Source: Brassica napus
Lineage: Eukaryota > Streptophyta > Magnoliopsida > Brassicales > Brassicaceae
NCBI RefSeq assembly: GCF_020379485.1
Contig: NW_026016864.1
Coordinates: 18,512 to 82,511, forward strand
DNA: 64,000 nucleotides
Direction: 5' to 3'
A program made the translations under genes and the position numbers. Positions 24,039 through 34,100 of this stretch are shown here, one piece after another (positions within the stretch are counted from its first letter, which is position 1; each line of letters opens with the position of its first letter). The notes under the pieces are model-generated. The model had not been told where the DNA came from, did no database searches, and saw only the letters and a list, made by a program, of their open reading frames with translations.

Positions 24039-24985
24039 TGTTGAACTGAAGAGAAGATAGAGCTTGTACAATAAGCTCTAGAAGATGTCCAGAAGAGTTC
24101 AGTCAAGCTTCAGAAGTGTTCTGAAGTAGTTATCTTGTGAAGATAAGTCTAGGAGGGACTTAGACTGATCAGAAGAAGGGTTTGGAAGAGTTTGAGAGAA
24201 GATGGTCCAAGGTGCAAAGATAGGGCGTGTGTACGGCCTCGTACGGAAATGGGCAACTAAGAGAAGGTGTGTGGATCATCAGAAGAAGGAGGAAGAGTAT
24301 TGGGCATAAATAGGGCGAGTGGTACGGACAGGAGATCCGTACCATCGACCGTACGACCACACCTCTCGACCACACATCCGGGAAACTCAAAAGAAGAGAA
24401 GTGCAAAGTTAGGGCGTGGCTTGCTTGAAGAAATGTGACCGTTGGAAGCTAAGGGAGGAGAGGAATATTCCTTAGGATCAGATGAGTCAAGAGACAGGCT
24501 GGAAAGGGAAAGGAGCTTTACCTTTACAGCCTTAGTCACTCACGGATCCATCCTAGCCGTGTAATTCAAATGAAGCTATCTCCTCCCTCCATTCAGTCAA
24601 GGCGCGCCTATCCTGTCCAGCTTGCACTAAGAAGACCAGGACCTGTCTACTCTCATCCTGTCCATTCATTTTATTCATCATTTACAGCCTTAGGATGTAG
24701 GGTTTATGAGTGAAATGTAAAGGCATGTAAAAGCCTTGTATATGTGATTGTAAACACTTAAGTGAGTAAGGGGGGAAACCCTTCTCCTTCATGTTCTATG
24801 AAAGTCTGTTCTTGATACTAAGTCTCTAATCTATTCTCTAAGTCTCTCAGTCTCTTTAATCTCGTTACCTAGTCTCTTTCATACTCTAAATCTCTCCCCA
24901 TACTCCTAAGTCTCAAATCTGTTCATATAAACTCTCCTAAACACTTTCTCATACACACCTAGAGTGAATCCTTATAAAAATCTCA
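24039..24985 (+). repeat. E4 5' LTR
   Basis: 947 bp. It carries a cluster of GTACGG/CCGTAC hexamers (24231, 24241, 24322, 24337, 24349), including the perfect inverted repeat GGTACGGA/TCCGTACC. Where the 3' LTR reads TATAAAAG, this copy reads TGTAAAAG (24726-24733). Confidence 0.93.
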
Positions 24986-24998
24986 TGGTATCAGAGCC
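24986..24998 (+). other. E4 primer binding site
   Basis: TGGTATCAGAGCC directly after ATCTCA, the same initiator tRNA-Met type as the copia elements here. Confidence 0.9.
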
Positions 24999-27295
24999 AG
25001 GTTCATCAGAACCTGGTATCTAACTTCCGCAAAGCTCAAGCCCACTTCCATGGCTGTTTGAAGCAAAGAAGAAGCTCTTTGGTCCAGCCAACGTTTGTTC
25101 ATCTTCAGGAGGAAGATAAACACATCCGAGGTGCTTAAGAAGCTGTATATGCTCTATCCTGGCTTATCAAGCTCGCCCTGAAGAAAGGAGACCCTGAAGA
25201 ACAAAGCCTTGAAGCGGTTTGACAACACTCTTCAAGAGCTAGATCCTTGAGTCTTAGTGGTGGTTCAAGAAGAAAGGTGACAGCTTTCTACTTGGGACTG
25301 GTTTTGGCGACTTGAAAGGGAGGAAAGGAGGTGTCTCAGCCATGGTGGGTTCAAGAGGATGGTTCATGAAAGAAGAAGGGGTGTGATACGACACCAAGAG
25401 CTCAACATCTGGCCATGAACCATGGAGATTCAAGGAACTAGTAAAAGTTCCTTGGCTGTAAGCTGGATCTCTTTCCCTCTTTATTAAAAGCTTGAGTATA
25501 GAAATGTTGAGGTGGTGTGGTGATTGATGTGCTGTGTATATCCCAGGATGCTTTATGAGACTTGTTTGGTGTTCTTGATGATATATGCCATGCTGTGAGT
25601 CTTGAATGTGTTGCTAGGATGCTAGATGATATTGTCTCATCCGCTGGTTGCACTCATGAGGTCTAAAAGGGTTGTTAAGGTGTTTTGCATTATCATTCGG
25701 TTGCTACCTTAAGATTGAAACATCTAGATTAATGTCTAAGATGGTGGTTAAGGTGGTTAACTATTATTGCCTAAATACTATGGGTTTGATCATTGATCAT
25801 ACATAAGTATTTAGAGAATGTGCTTGCATAGATTAGGACTTGATATTATCATGATTCTGTCTGTTGCATTGACTTGCGTATTTCCATAGCTCAAATCGCC
25901 ATGAATATGTTGTAGGAATGAGTAGAATATCTCAACTGATTACATCATGATTGATAAGCTGTTTTGCATACATAAGCATGTCTCATACTGTCTATGTTCA
26001 ATCCTAGTATTGTCTGATCTCTTCTTGCATTCATAAATAGAAACTGATTAAGGTTATTGCATATTGTTGCTGCCTTAGGTTGATACACTTAGATTCAAAT
26101 CTAAATTGTAGTTAAGGCAGAAGTTATTGCCTAAGTAGCTCGTCTTGAATCTGATTTGATCTTGCTTGTACTTAGAGAGATTGCTTGCAAAGATGTGAAT
26201 GTGATAATGCTTGTTTCAATCTGTTGCATAGCCTGTTACATTGGAGATCAAACTTGATATTGGTCAAGGATTGATCCCAATGCTTGTGTCTTATCTTTGC
26301 TGGAGTTTGATTGATGTTTCAGGTTCACATGATGTGCTCTTTGTTCATCATCAATCTTAGTAAAAGAGGAAGACTTTACCCATTGGGAATGGTCGCTGGG
26401 GTGTATGTGGATACACAAGGCGAATGGTCATCACCTAAGTCTAGAGGAGACTGGTGACCAAAAGGCATTGGAGATAAAGGGAAGGGTTGATCAGTGGTTG
26501 AAGCGCAATCCATGAGATGTTGCGCTCCTGATCTTAAGGCTCATTGAGGCTCACTTCAAGCTTGGACCCATACTATATCCAAGCTTGAGAAGCAAAGTGA
26601 GCCACCTGATGATCCTGTTGCTCAATGACCTGTATTACTCAAGGTCATTACAAGTTGATCATGGAGTGGTTCTGCCGAAGTAGAGGGAAGAAGAAGGTCA
26701 CTCAACAAGGCGTGTGAGGTGCTTGGAGAATTGGCTGAGGTATCTCCTCAATGGAATGATGATGTGGTGGAGGTTCAAGCATCAAGTCCAAAGGAGATGG
26801 AGGTGCTTTCCACAAGACTTATCATGGAGCTATCATGCGCTCACCAACAAGCTTAGACCTTCCCTATACTTGGTCTCAAGCCTGAAGAGGAGTGTGGATG
26901 AGCTTGCATGATAAGAGAAGGAGCTGTCAAGCTCACCATTTATACAAGGGAGTAAACCTGATCTTTATCTCTTTCTATACAAGCATGATAGGTTTATCTC
27001 TTGAAAGTGTCTTGCATCAATTAGGTGCTGTCTAAGTTATTGCATTCATGCATTGAACTGTCGGATTGATCATGCATTGTTACCCTTGTCTAGATTGTGC
27101 TTGTCCTTGATCTTTTGTTTGCCTATTTCAGAATTAATATTTTGTTGAGGCATTGGTGATCAAACAAGATGTGTGATCTTGCTTTGGTCCCAATAGGATG
27201 ATTTAATTTTGCATTGTGTTGTGGTGGTTTTAGGCACACAAGCAGTGATACAAGTAACTCACCAACAACCAAGAATGTAAAGACAAAGGTCTTTT

Positions 27296-27453
27296 GCCAT
27301 TGCATATCATCACTAGGACATGTCAGTCCTCACTCTACAGGAAGTGTAGTGTGATTGATTATGCAATGAGAAATGGCTATTGCATAATACCATTAGGACA
27401 TGTCTAGTCCTTAGTCTACAGGAAGTGTAGCATGGGACATTATGCAATAAGAA
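27296..27453 (+). repeat. E4 internal tandem repeat, about 78 bp x 2
   Basis: Two adjacent units share CATTGCATA-like starts, TAGGACATGTC, CTACAGGAAGTGTAG and a TATGCAAT end. They differ by substitutions and small gaps. Confidence 0.75.
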
Positions 27454-27592
27454 GGGTGACTTGTGAGGCTCTCTATGGTGATTCAAACACCCTAGTTCCT
27501 GGTATAAGGAAGAGAGCAGCTCACAAGACCGAGACCATCACCACAGTCTGTTGAGACCGTGGTCTAAGGCCATGAAAGTGCTTACACCCACA

Positions 27593-27650
27593 CAAGCTTA
27601 GTTCCAAATCGAAGTCTCGGAAACTAAGCTTGAGGGGGGAATGTTAAATA
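27593..27650 (+). other. E4 internal second hairpin-PPT-LTR-like junction
   Basis: CAAGCTTAGTTCC (27593-27605) pairs with GGAAACTAAGCTTG (27619-27632) with one bulge. It is followed by GAGGGGGGAA and TGTTAAATAAG, the exact layout seen at true PPT-LTR borders in this window. No matching upstream LTR is seen. It is probably the 3' end of another element fused into E4. Confidence 0.55.
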
Positions 27651-28467
27651 AGCAAGGTTCATGGCCTGATAGGTCTTTGCAAAGGCTTCTAAGAAGAACC
27701 ATCAACCGGGCCAAGTCAGTGGCGTGTCTAGGCAAGAGGCTGTTCAGAGCAGTCTTGGCAAGTGAGGAGGAAGGCTCTCCATGAATGCGGCTTCAATGAG
27801 AGGTGGCTGAGGAGAAGCTGATAGACCCATTTAGTCATCCAACAAGTTGATGGTGCCAAGAAGATGATGCATTGGCCGAGTGGGAAACTCACCAAAAATA
27901 AAAAGGGAAGTCTACTTATCATGTTACTCAAGATGATAGACTTATCTCCTTAAAATTCATTGAATTAATGCAGCTTAGTCTGAAAAGATAAGCCTATGTA
28001 CTTGGATTTCTCTCCTAAAGAACTGAGGCACTGCGTTCATATTGAATCAGGTACTTGTGATCCTGATAAGCAACCTTTAGGAGATGGATGTGATATCTAC
28101 AGAGACTACTTGAGGGAGGATCAAGTGGAGAGTCAAGTTGTATCAGTCCCTAAGATGAGCCGGTACAAAGGAATGTGTACAAGTGGAGGATGCATATACT
28201 CATAGAAAGCTCCTCACCAAAACAAAAAGGGAAGTGCCCCTTAGTCTGTTTCAGTTCAATTCATTCTTCTATTAAGTGCTTAAGCTTGAGAAAGTTACTA
28301 GAAATGAATTGATTGAACTGTGATTATACTGAAAAAGATTGATTGAATTATGTGCATCAACTGTGATGCAGGATATTCAAATTCTTAGTTCTTGATAAGT
28401 ACTGATGCACCTTTGGAATGTGTATTAGGTACCTTTGCTTGGCGCCTCACTAAACAGCTCCAGGTCA

Positions 28468-28690
28468 TCTCTTAGCTTCTCCAAAGAGGCTGTGAAGCCT
28501 GTTGAGAGGGGGAGATTCCAAACCTGGTTGATGAAGAGGGCAGGAAGTGTGTGAAGTGTTGATCAGCCTCACTGGTGTTTTGAAGATGATCTGGTCGTGT
28601 CCTAGCTTCTCTAAGATGGCTGTGAAGTCAGTTGAGATGGGGAGACTTCAAACCGGTTCCATGAAGAGGTGAAGCTGAAGTATGAAGTGT
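28468..28690 (+). repeat. E4 internal direct repeat, period about 130 bp
   Basis: CTTAGCTTCTCCAAAGAGGC at about 28471 recurs as a close variant at about 28601. Both are followed by GCTGTGAAG, a purine run GGGGAGA and CAAACC, then an ATGAAGAGG segment. Confidence 0.7.
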
Positions 28691-28821
28691 GCGCAAAGCT
28701 GTGAAGAGTTGCTGCACCTATTAGGCCGTGATCCAGAGCTTCTTGTGTCCAACCACATTGGTTCTAAGGCACAAGAGCTCACTGGCCAATCCCTAGGCTT
28801 TGAAGAGCTCTACTCTTTTTC

Positions 28822-28872
28822 CCTTGCAAGGTTTTGTCCCAATGGGTTTTCCTTGTAAGGTTTTTAATGAGG
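28822..28872 (+). other. E4 HP1 hairpin and GGTTTTTAATGAGG box
   Basis: Arms CCTTGCAAGG (28822-28831) and CCTTGTAAGG (28851-28860) pair over 10 bp with one G-U. Inner CCCAATGGG is at 28838-28846 and the box at 28859-28872. It is preserved although the element codes for nothing. Confidence 0.72.
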
Positions 28873-28889
28873 GAGACTCTTCAGAGTTC

Positions 28890-28932
28890 CAAGCTTGGCT
28901 TAGGATCTCCTAAAGTCAAGCTTGAGGGGGAG
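28890..28932 (+). other. E4 HP2 hairpin and polypurine tract
   Basis: CAAGCTTG (28890-28897) pairs with CAAGCTTG (28917-28924), and inside it TTAGGA pairs with TCCTAA. PPT AGGGGGAG (28925-28932) abuts the 3' LTR. Confidence 0.78.
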
Positions 28933-29887
28933 TGTTGAACTGAAGAGAAGATAGAGCTTGTACAATAATAGGGCAAGCTCTAGAAGATGTCCAGAAGAGT
29001 TCAATCAAGCTTCAGAAGTGTTCTGAAGTAGTTATCTTGTGAAGATAAGTCTAGGAGGGACTTAGACTGATCAGAAGAAGGGTTTGGAAGAGTTTGAGAG
29101 AAGATGGTCCAAGGTGCAAAGATAGGGCGTGTGTACGGCCTCGTACGGACATGGGCAACTAAGAGAAGGTGTGTGGATCATCAGAAGAAGGAGGAAGAGT
29201 ATTGGGCATAAATAGGGCGAGTGGTACGGACAGGAGATCCGTACCATCGACCGTACGACCACACCTCTCGACCACACATCCGGGAAACTCAAAAGAAGAG
29301 AAGTGCAAAGTTAGGGCGTGGCTTGCTTGAAGAAATGTGACCGTTGGAAGCTAAGGGAGGAGAGGAATATTCCTTAGGATCAGATGAGTCAAGAGACAGG
29401 CTGGAAAGGGAAAGGAGCTTTACCTTTACAGCCTTAGTCACTCACGGATCCATCCTAGCCGTGTAATTCAAATGAAGCTATCTCCTCCCTCCATTCAGTC
29501 AAGGCGCGCCTATCCTGTCCAGCTTGCACTAAGAAGACCAGGACCTGTCTACTCTCATCCTGTCCATTCATTTTATTCATCATTTACAGCCTTAGGATGT
29601 AGGGTTTATGAGTGAAATGTAAAGGCATATAAAAGCCTTGTATATGTGATTGTAAACACTTAAGTGAGTAAGGGGGGAAACCCTTCTCCTTCATGTTCTA
29701 TGAAAGTCTGTTCTTGATACTAAGTCTCTAATCTATTCTCTAAGTCTCTCAGTCTCTTTAATCTCGTTACCTAGTCTCTTTCATACTCTAAATCTCTCCC
29801 CATACTCCTAAGTCTCAAATCTGTTCATATAAACTCTCCTAAACACTTTCTCATACACACCTAGAGTGAATCCTTATAAAAATCTCA
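28933..29887 (+). repeat. E4 3' LTR
   Basis: 955 bp. It is longer than the 5' copy by one 8-bp insertion (AATAGGGC-like, near 28970). It has TATAAAAG at 29628-29635 and the same GTACGG/CCGTAC cluster. Confidence 0.93.
29628..29635 (+). promoter_or_regulatory. E4 TATA box candidate (3' LTR copy)
   Basis: TATAAAAG, followed downstream by a TCTCT-rich stretch. The 5' LTR copy has TGTAAAAG at the matching place (24726-24733), so the promoter-side copy is altered. Confidence 0.6.
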
Positions 29888-30518
29888 GGCAGGTTCTTCG
29901 TCGTTCCAATAAAACCAGGATGAATCACTTTGTAAGAAGCTTGATTTTGATACATAAAATGGTGTAGAAACACCAGGAAGTTGAATAAATCTCATAGGGG
30001 TTGGGATGAAGAAGTTATCCCACTTTCTAATCAGGTGATTCCAGTTTCCCAGTTTGGGAATAGGACAGCTTCTCCGTCGTTCCAATCAAACCAGGATGAA
30101 TCACTTTGTAAGAAGCTTGATTTGGATACATAAAGTGTTGGAGAATCACCAGGAAGTTGAATAAATCTCATAGGAGTTGGGATGAAGAAGTTATCCCACT
30201 TTCAAATCAGGTGATTCCAGTTTCCCAGTTTGGGAATTGGACAGCTTCTTTGTCGTTCCAATCAAACCAGGATGAATCACTTTGTAAGAAGCTTGATTTT
30301 GATACATAAAATGGTGGGGAAACACCAGGAAGTTGAATAAATCTCATAGGAGTTGGGATGAAGAAGTTATCCCACTTTCTAATCAGGTAATTCCAGTTTC
30401 TCAGTTTGGGAATAGGACAGCTTCTTCGTCGTTCCAATCAAACCAGGATGAATCACTTTGTAAGAAGCTTGATTTGGATACATAAAGTGTTGTAGAAACA
30501 CCAGGAAATTGAATAAAT
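29888..30518 (+). repeat. CentBr-type satellite, block C (about 3.6 monomers)
   Basis: Short satellite island between E4 and E3, same polarity. It begins with the GGCAG duplication of E4 and ends with TAAAT (30514-30518) of E3. Confidence 0.95.
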
Positions 30519-31038
30519 TATTAGATTTGGTGATTTAAAGAGTGATTAAGTCTAATCTGAGAATTAAAGAGATTGGAGATTAAGAACAAGAGAGAGACTT
30601 AAGAGAGAGAGACTCAAAACTCCATTAATTAATCAAGATGAGGTTTACAACATACTTATATGAGAGAGACAATCAATTTCGAAATCAATCAGATAAGGTA
30701 GAGGTTCAGGGCATGTGTAGTCAAAGAGAGCCATCCAAAAGCAGCCAATGGGAGTCTTCACATGCTTGATCCCTTTGGCATCTTTTACTAGATGCTGTCT
30801 ACTTTACAGCCTGTCTCCAGCCTCTCTAGCTGTGAGGAAACTTTATCCAGACTGCTCTTCCCTTATCCATACAGCTCTTGGTCGTGGCTTATTCTCCAAT
30901 GTGAGCCAAGGTAACTTTCCAAGCTTTACCTTAGTTACCACAGTAAAACCAAAGTTACTGTGGTAACTCCAAAGTTACTGTCTGTCTCAATCCTCTTCCT
31001 CTCTCAATATATCAACTCTTTATTCTCTCATCTCAACA
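30519..31038 (-). repeat. E3 3' LTR
   Basis: 520 bp. It includes the inverted repeat GTTACCACAGTAA/TTACTGTGGTAAC around 30938-30970 and a TATA candidate, CATATAAG in element orientation, at 30655-30662. Confidence 0.95.
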
Positions 31039-31078
31039 CTCCCCCTCAAGCTTGACCATGTGGAACAAGTCAAGCTTG
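31039..31078 (-). other. E3 polypurine tract and HP2 hairpin
   Basis: In element orientation, CAAGCTTGAC pairs with GTCAAGCTTG (31069-31078 and 31047-31056), followed by AGGGGGAG (31039-31046) abutting the LTR. Confidence 0.8.
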
Positions 31079-31096
31079 GAAGGACCATGAGATCTC

Positions 31097-31147
31097 CCTC
31101 ATTAAAACCTCATTAAAGAAAACCCATTGGGACAAAACCTTAATGAG
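31097..31147 (-). other. E3 HP1 hairpin
   Basis: In element orientation the arms are CTCATTAAG (31139-31147) and CTTTAATGAG (31109-31118), 9 bp with one bulged T. Inner CCCAATGGG is at 31123-31131, followed by GGTTTTAATGAGG at 31097-31109. It lies about 40 nt past the stop codon. Confidence 0.7.
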
Positions 31148-31187
31148 GAAAAAGAGTAGAGATCACATGATCAGGAGAGTGTATAGA

Positions 31188-34100
31188 CTAGCCCTTAGGC
31201 GAGAGATCAATGAGTCCTAACCTGATGTGTATGGACTCCATTGTCTTTTGCCTTGCTGCCTTTGTGAACACATCTGCTAACTGATCCTCACTCCGAGTGT
31301 AACAAGGTAGAATCACCCCAAGAATCATCATCTGCCTCACCTTGTGACAATCAACCTCAATGTGCTTTGTTCTCTCATGGAACACAGAATTAGATGCAAT
31401 GTGGATAGCTGCTTGATTATCACAATGCATTGTCATTGGCGTTGCTTGAATAATCTCCAGATGCTTCAAAATCCCTTTTATCCACACTAGCTCATTTGTA
31501 AGCTTCAGCATTGCTCTATACTCGGCCTCAGCACTGGAACAAGACACTACCTTCTGCTTCTTACTCTTCCAAGTGACCAAGTTACCACCAATGAATGTAC
31601 AATAGCCTGTGGTTGATCTTCTGTCTGCTCGGTCCCCAGCCCAATCTGCATCACAGTAGCCTACAACCTCAGTACTCTTGTTACATCCCATCCATACTCC
31701 AAGACCAGTAGTTCCATTCAGATACATCAAGATCCTTTCCACCATCCGCCAGTGGTGCTCCTTAGGAACTTGCATGTGTTGACTGACTTGATTCACCGCA
31801 AAGCACACATCAGGTCTAGTAATGGTAAGATAAATCAACTTCCCCACTAGCTTCCTATACAGCTTAGGATCATGGAATGGCTTGCTATCCTCAATCTCCC
31901 CCTCACGTGGAACCTTGTAACCATCCTCCATTGGCATCTTGGCTGTCTTTCCTCCATAGGCATCTGCTCCCTTCAAGAGATCAATCACATACTTCCTTTG
32001 AGACATAAACAATCCTTCCTTTGATCTGCATATCTCAATCCCAAGAAAATACTTCATTTCCCCCAAGTCTTTAATCTCAAAGCTTGCCTTGAGATACTCC
32101 TTTGTAGCCTTGATGCCTTCCTTATCACTGCCTGTGATGATGATATCATCCACATACACAAGCAATACCACAATACCAGATGAGGTGGTTAGGGTAAAGA
32201 GAGTGTGATCCAATTCTGACTTTCTGAACCCTCTCCCATTCAGTGTAGTACTCAACTTGTTGTACCACGCCCTTGGAGACTGCTTGAGACCATAGATAGC
32301 TTTCCTCAACCTCAACACATTACCCTTCTTTACTAGATGTTCAAGACCTGGTGGTGGATGCATGTATACTTCATCTTCCAACTCTCCTTGAAGGAATGCA
32401 TTCTTCACATCCATTTGCCACAAATCCCACTCAAGATTCACAGCTAAAGATAATACAATCCTGATAGTATGAAGTTTAGCCACAGGAGCAAAGGTCTCAA
32501 CATAGTCCTCACCATATGTCTGAGTAAATCCTCTTGCCACCAACCTAGACTTGCGCCTCTCTATTCTTCCATCAGGATGAAACTTGATTGTGAACACCCA
32601 TTTACTAGTCACTGCCTTCTTCCCTTTAGGCAGCTCACTCTCATACCATGTTTCATTCTTAATCATGGCTCCGGACTCATCAGCAACTGAATCTCTCCAC
32701 TCCTTTAAAGCCATAGCTTCTTCATATGTCCTTGGAATATAGCTCTCATCCAAGCTTACTGTGAAGGCTGTATGCTCGTCCGGAAACTCTGCAAAGGAAC
32801 ACATAGCTTGAGAAGGATGCTCCACAGCCTGGGCATTGTAGTACACTCTCGTGTTTACCCAGTTGGAAGCATCTCTCTTCACCCTTGTGCTCCTCCTTAG
32901 CTCCTGAACTTGTTCTTCTTGTGGCTCTTGCCCATCTTCACTTGATTGAGCACCACTCTCATTTGACCCATCTCCTTCACTAGACTGAGTACCACTCTCA
33001 TCTGAGCCAGTAGACTCTCTTTGCCCATCTCCACTAGACTGAGCACCACTCTCTACTTCTTGTGTCACCTCTTGATTATGCTGGCCTGAATCTTGATTTT
33101 GCACTTGCTCATGAGATTCAGTTCCATTCCCCCTCTCATGATCAAGAGGAGTTGTTCTTTCAGCTTCACTAGTCGGATTGGAAGACTCTCTTCTTCCAGA
33201 TTCCTGATCCTGGGATAACCCTATCCCTAGCTTCTCCAACAGCACCCTCAGTGTTGTTGCTCTATCAGATGGAGCTTGAGACAAATCCTTCAGATTTTCC
33301 CACTCCTTTTCTTCATAATACCCTTTTGATTCAATAAACTTCACTTCTCTAGATACCATCACTCTCCTTGCTTCAGGATCATAGCACTTGTATCCCTTCT
33401 GAGTGATAGAGTATCCAATGAACATAGCCTTAGTGCTCTTTGCCTCCAGCTTGTTTCTCTGTTCTCCTGGACTCATGACATAGCATACACACCCAAATAC
33501 CCGTAGGTGATCAATAAAAGGCTTGCTCTTATTCAGCACCTCAAATGGAGACAGATTCTTCAGTATCTTGGTTGGGACCCGGTTGATGAGATAGCAAGCA
33601 GTCTGTACAGCATCTCCCCAAAAACGTTTTGGGACATTTGCATGAAACATCATCGACCTAGCAACCTCCATCAAGTGCCTATTCTTCCTCTCAGCTACAC
33701 CATTCTGCTGTGGTGTGTAGGGACAACTGGTCTGATGCACAATCCCATGCTTGGCTAGATGACTCTTGAAGGCATTGCTGATGTATTCACCTCCGTTGTC
33801 TGATCTCAGTACCTTCACAGTAGCATTGTATTGATTAGATACATATGCTTGGAAGTTCATAAACGCTTCTAGCACCTTATCTTTAGATGGAAGCAATGTG
33901 AGCCATGTATACTTAGACTTCTCATCAATGAATGTCACAAAGTATTTATGGCTGTCTCTAGACATGCATGGAGCGGTCCACACATCCGAGTGAACTAGAT
34001 CAAAGCAATGCTCATAAGTAGTCTTAGATGTTGGGAAAACAGTCCTACAATGCTTTCCTAATATGCATGCTTCACAATCCAAGTGATTGAATGACATATT

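Larger units (their letters stand above)
24999..28821 (+). other. E4 interior, no gene recognised
   Basis: I find only short open frames, for example 69 codons at 27996-28205, with no motif I recognise and no family resemblance. The stretch contains three pairs of imperfect direct repeats: about 25675-25777 with 26048-26138; 27296-27372 with 27376-27453; and 28468-28556 with 28598-28690. It also has a second PPT-like junction at 27593-27650. Composition is ordinary and slightly purine-rich. It may be captured non-coding DNA or fully decayed coding sequence; I cannot tell which. Confidence 0.7.
24039..29887 (+). mobile_element. E4: non-autonomous LTR retrotransposon without coding capacity
   Basis: 5849 bp, flanked by GGCAG (24034-24038 and 29888-29892). 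LTRs are TGTTGAACTG to AAAAATCTCA (TG...CA) at 24039-24985 and 28933-29887. PBS TGGTATCAGAGCC follows the 5' LTR. HP1, HP2 and a PPT precede the 3' LTR, in the copia arrangement. No protease, integrase, RT or Gag motif is visible in any frame of the 3.9-kb interior. This fits a LARD-like derivative that could be copied only by proteins supplied in trans. LTRs differ by three substitutions and one 8-bp indel, so insertion was recent. Confidence 0.9.

Noticed and set aside
24169..24390. 73-codon minus-strand frame present in both E4 LTRs
   Set aside because: It is duplicated only because the LTR is duplicated; no signal of coding.
27996..28205. 69-codon frame in the E4 interior as a small gene
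   Set aside because: No start context, motif or family likeness; its length is expected by chance in a 3.9-kb interior.
28965..28980. The 8-bp AATAGGGC insertion in the E4 3' LTR as satellite sequence copied from the flank
   Set aside because: The flank does contain AATAGGGC, but eight bases also occur inside the LTR itself (ATAGGGC), so no origin can be inferred.
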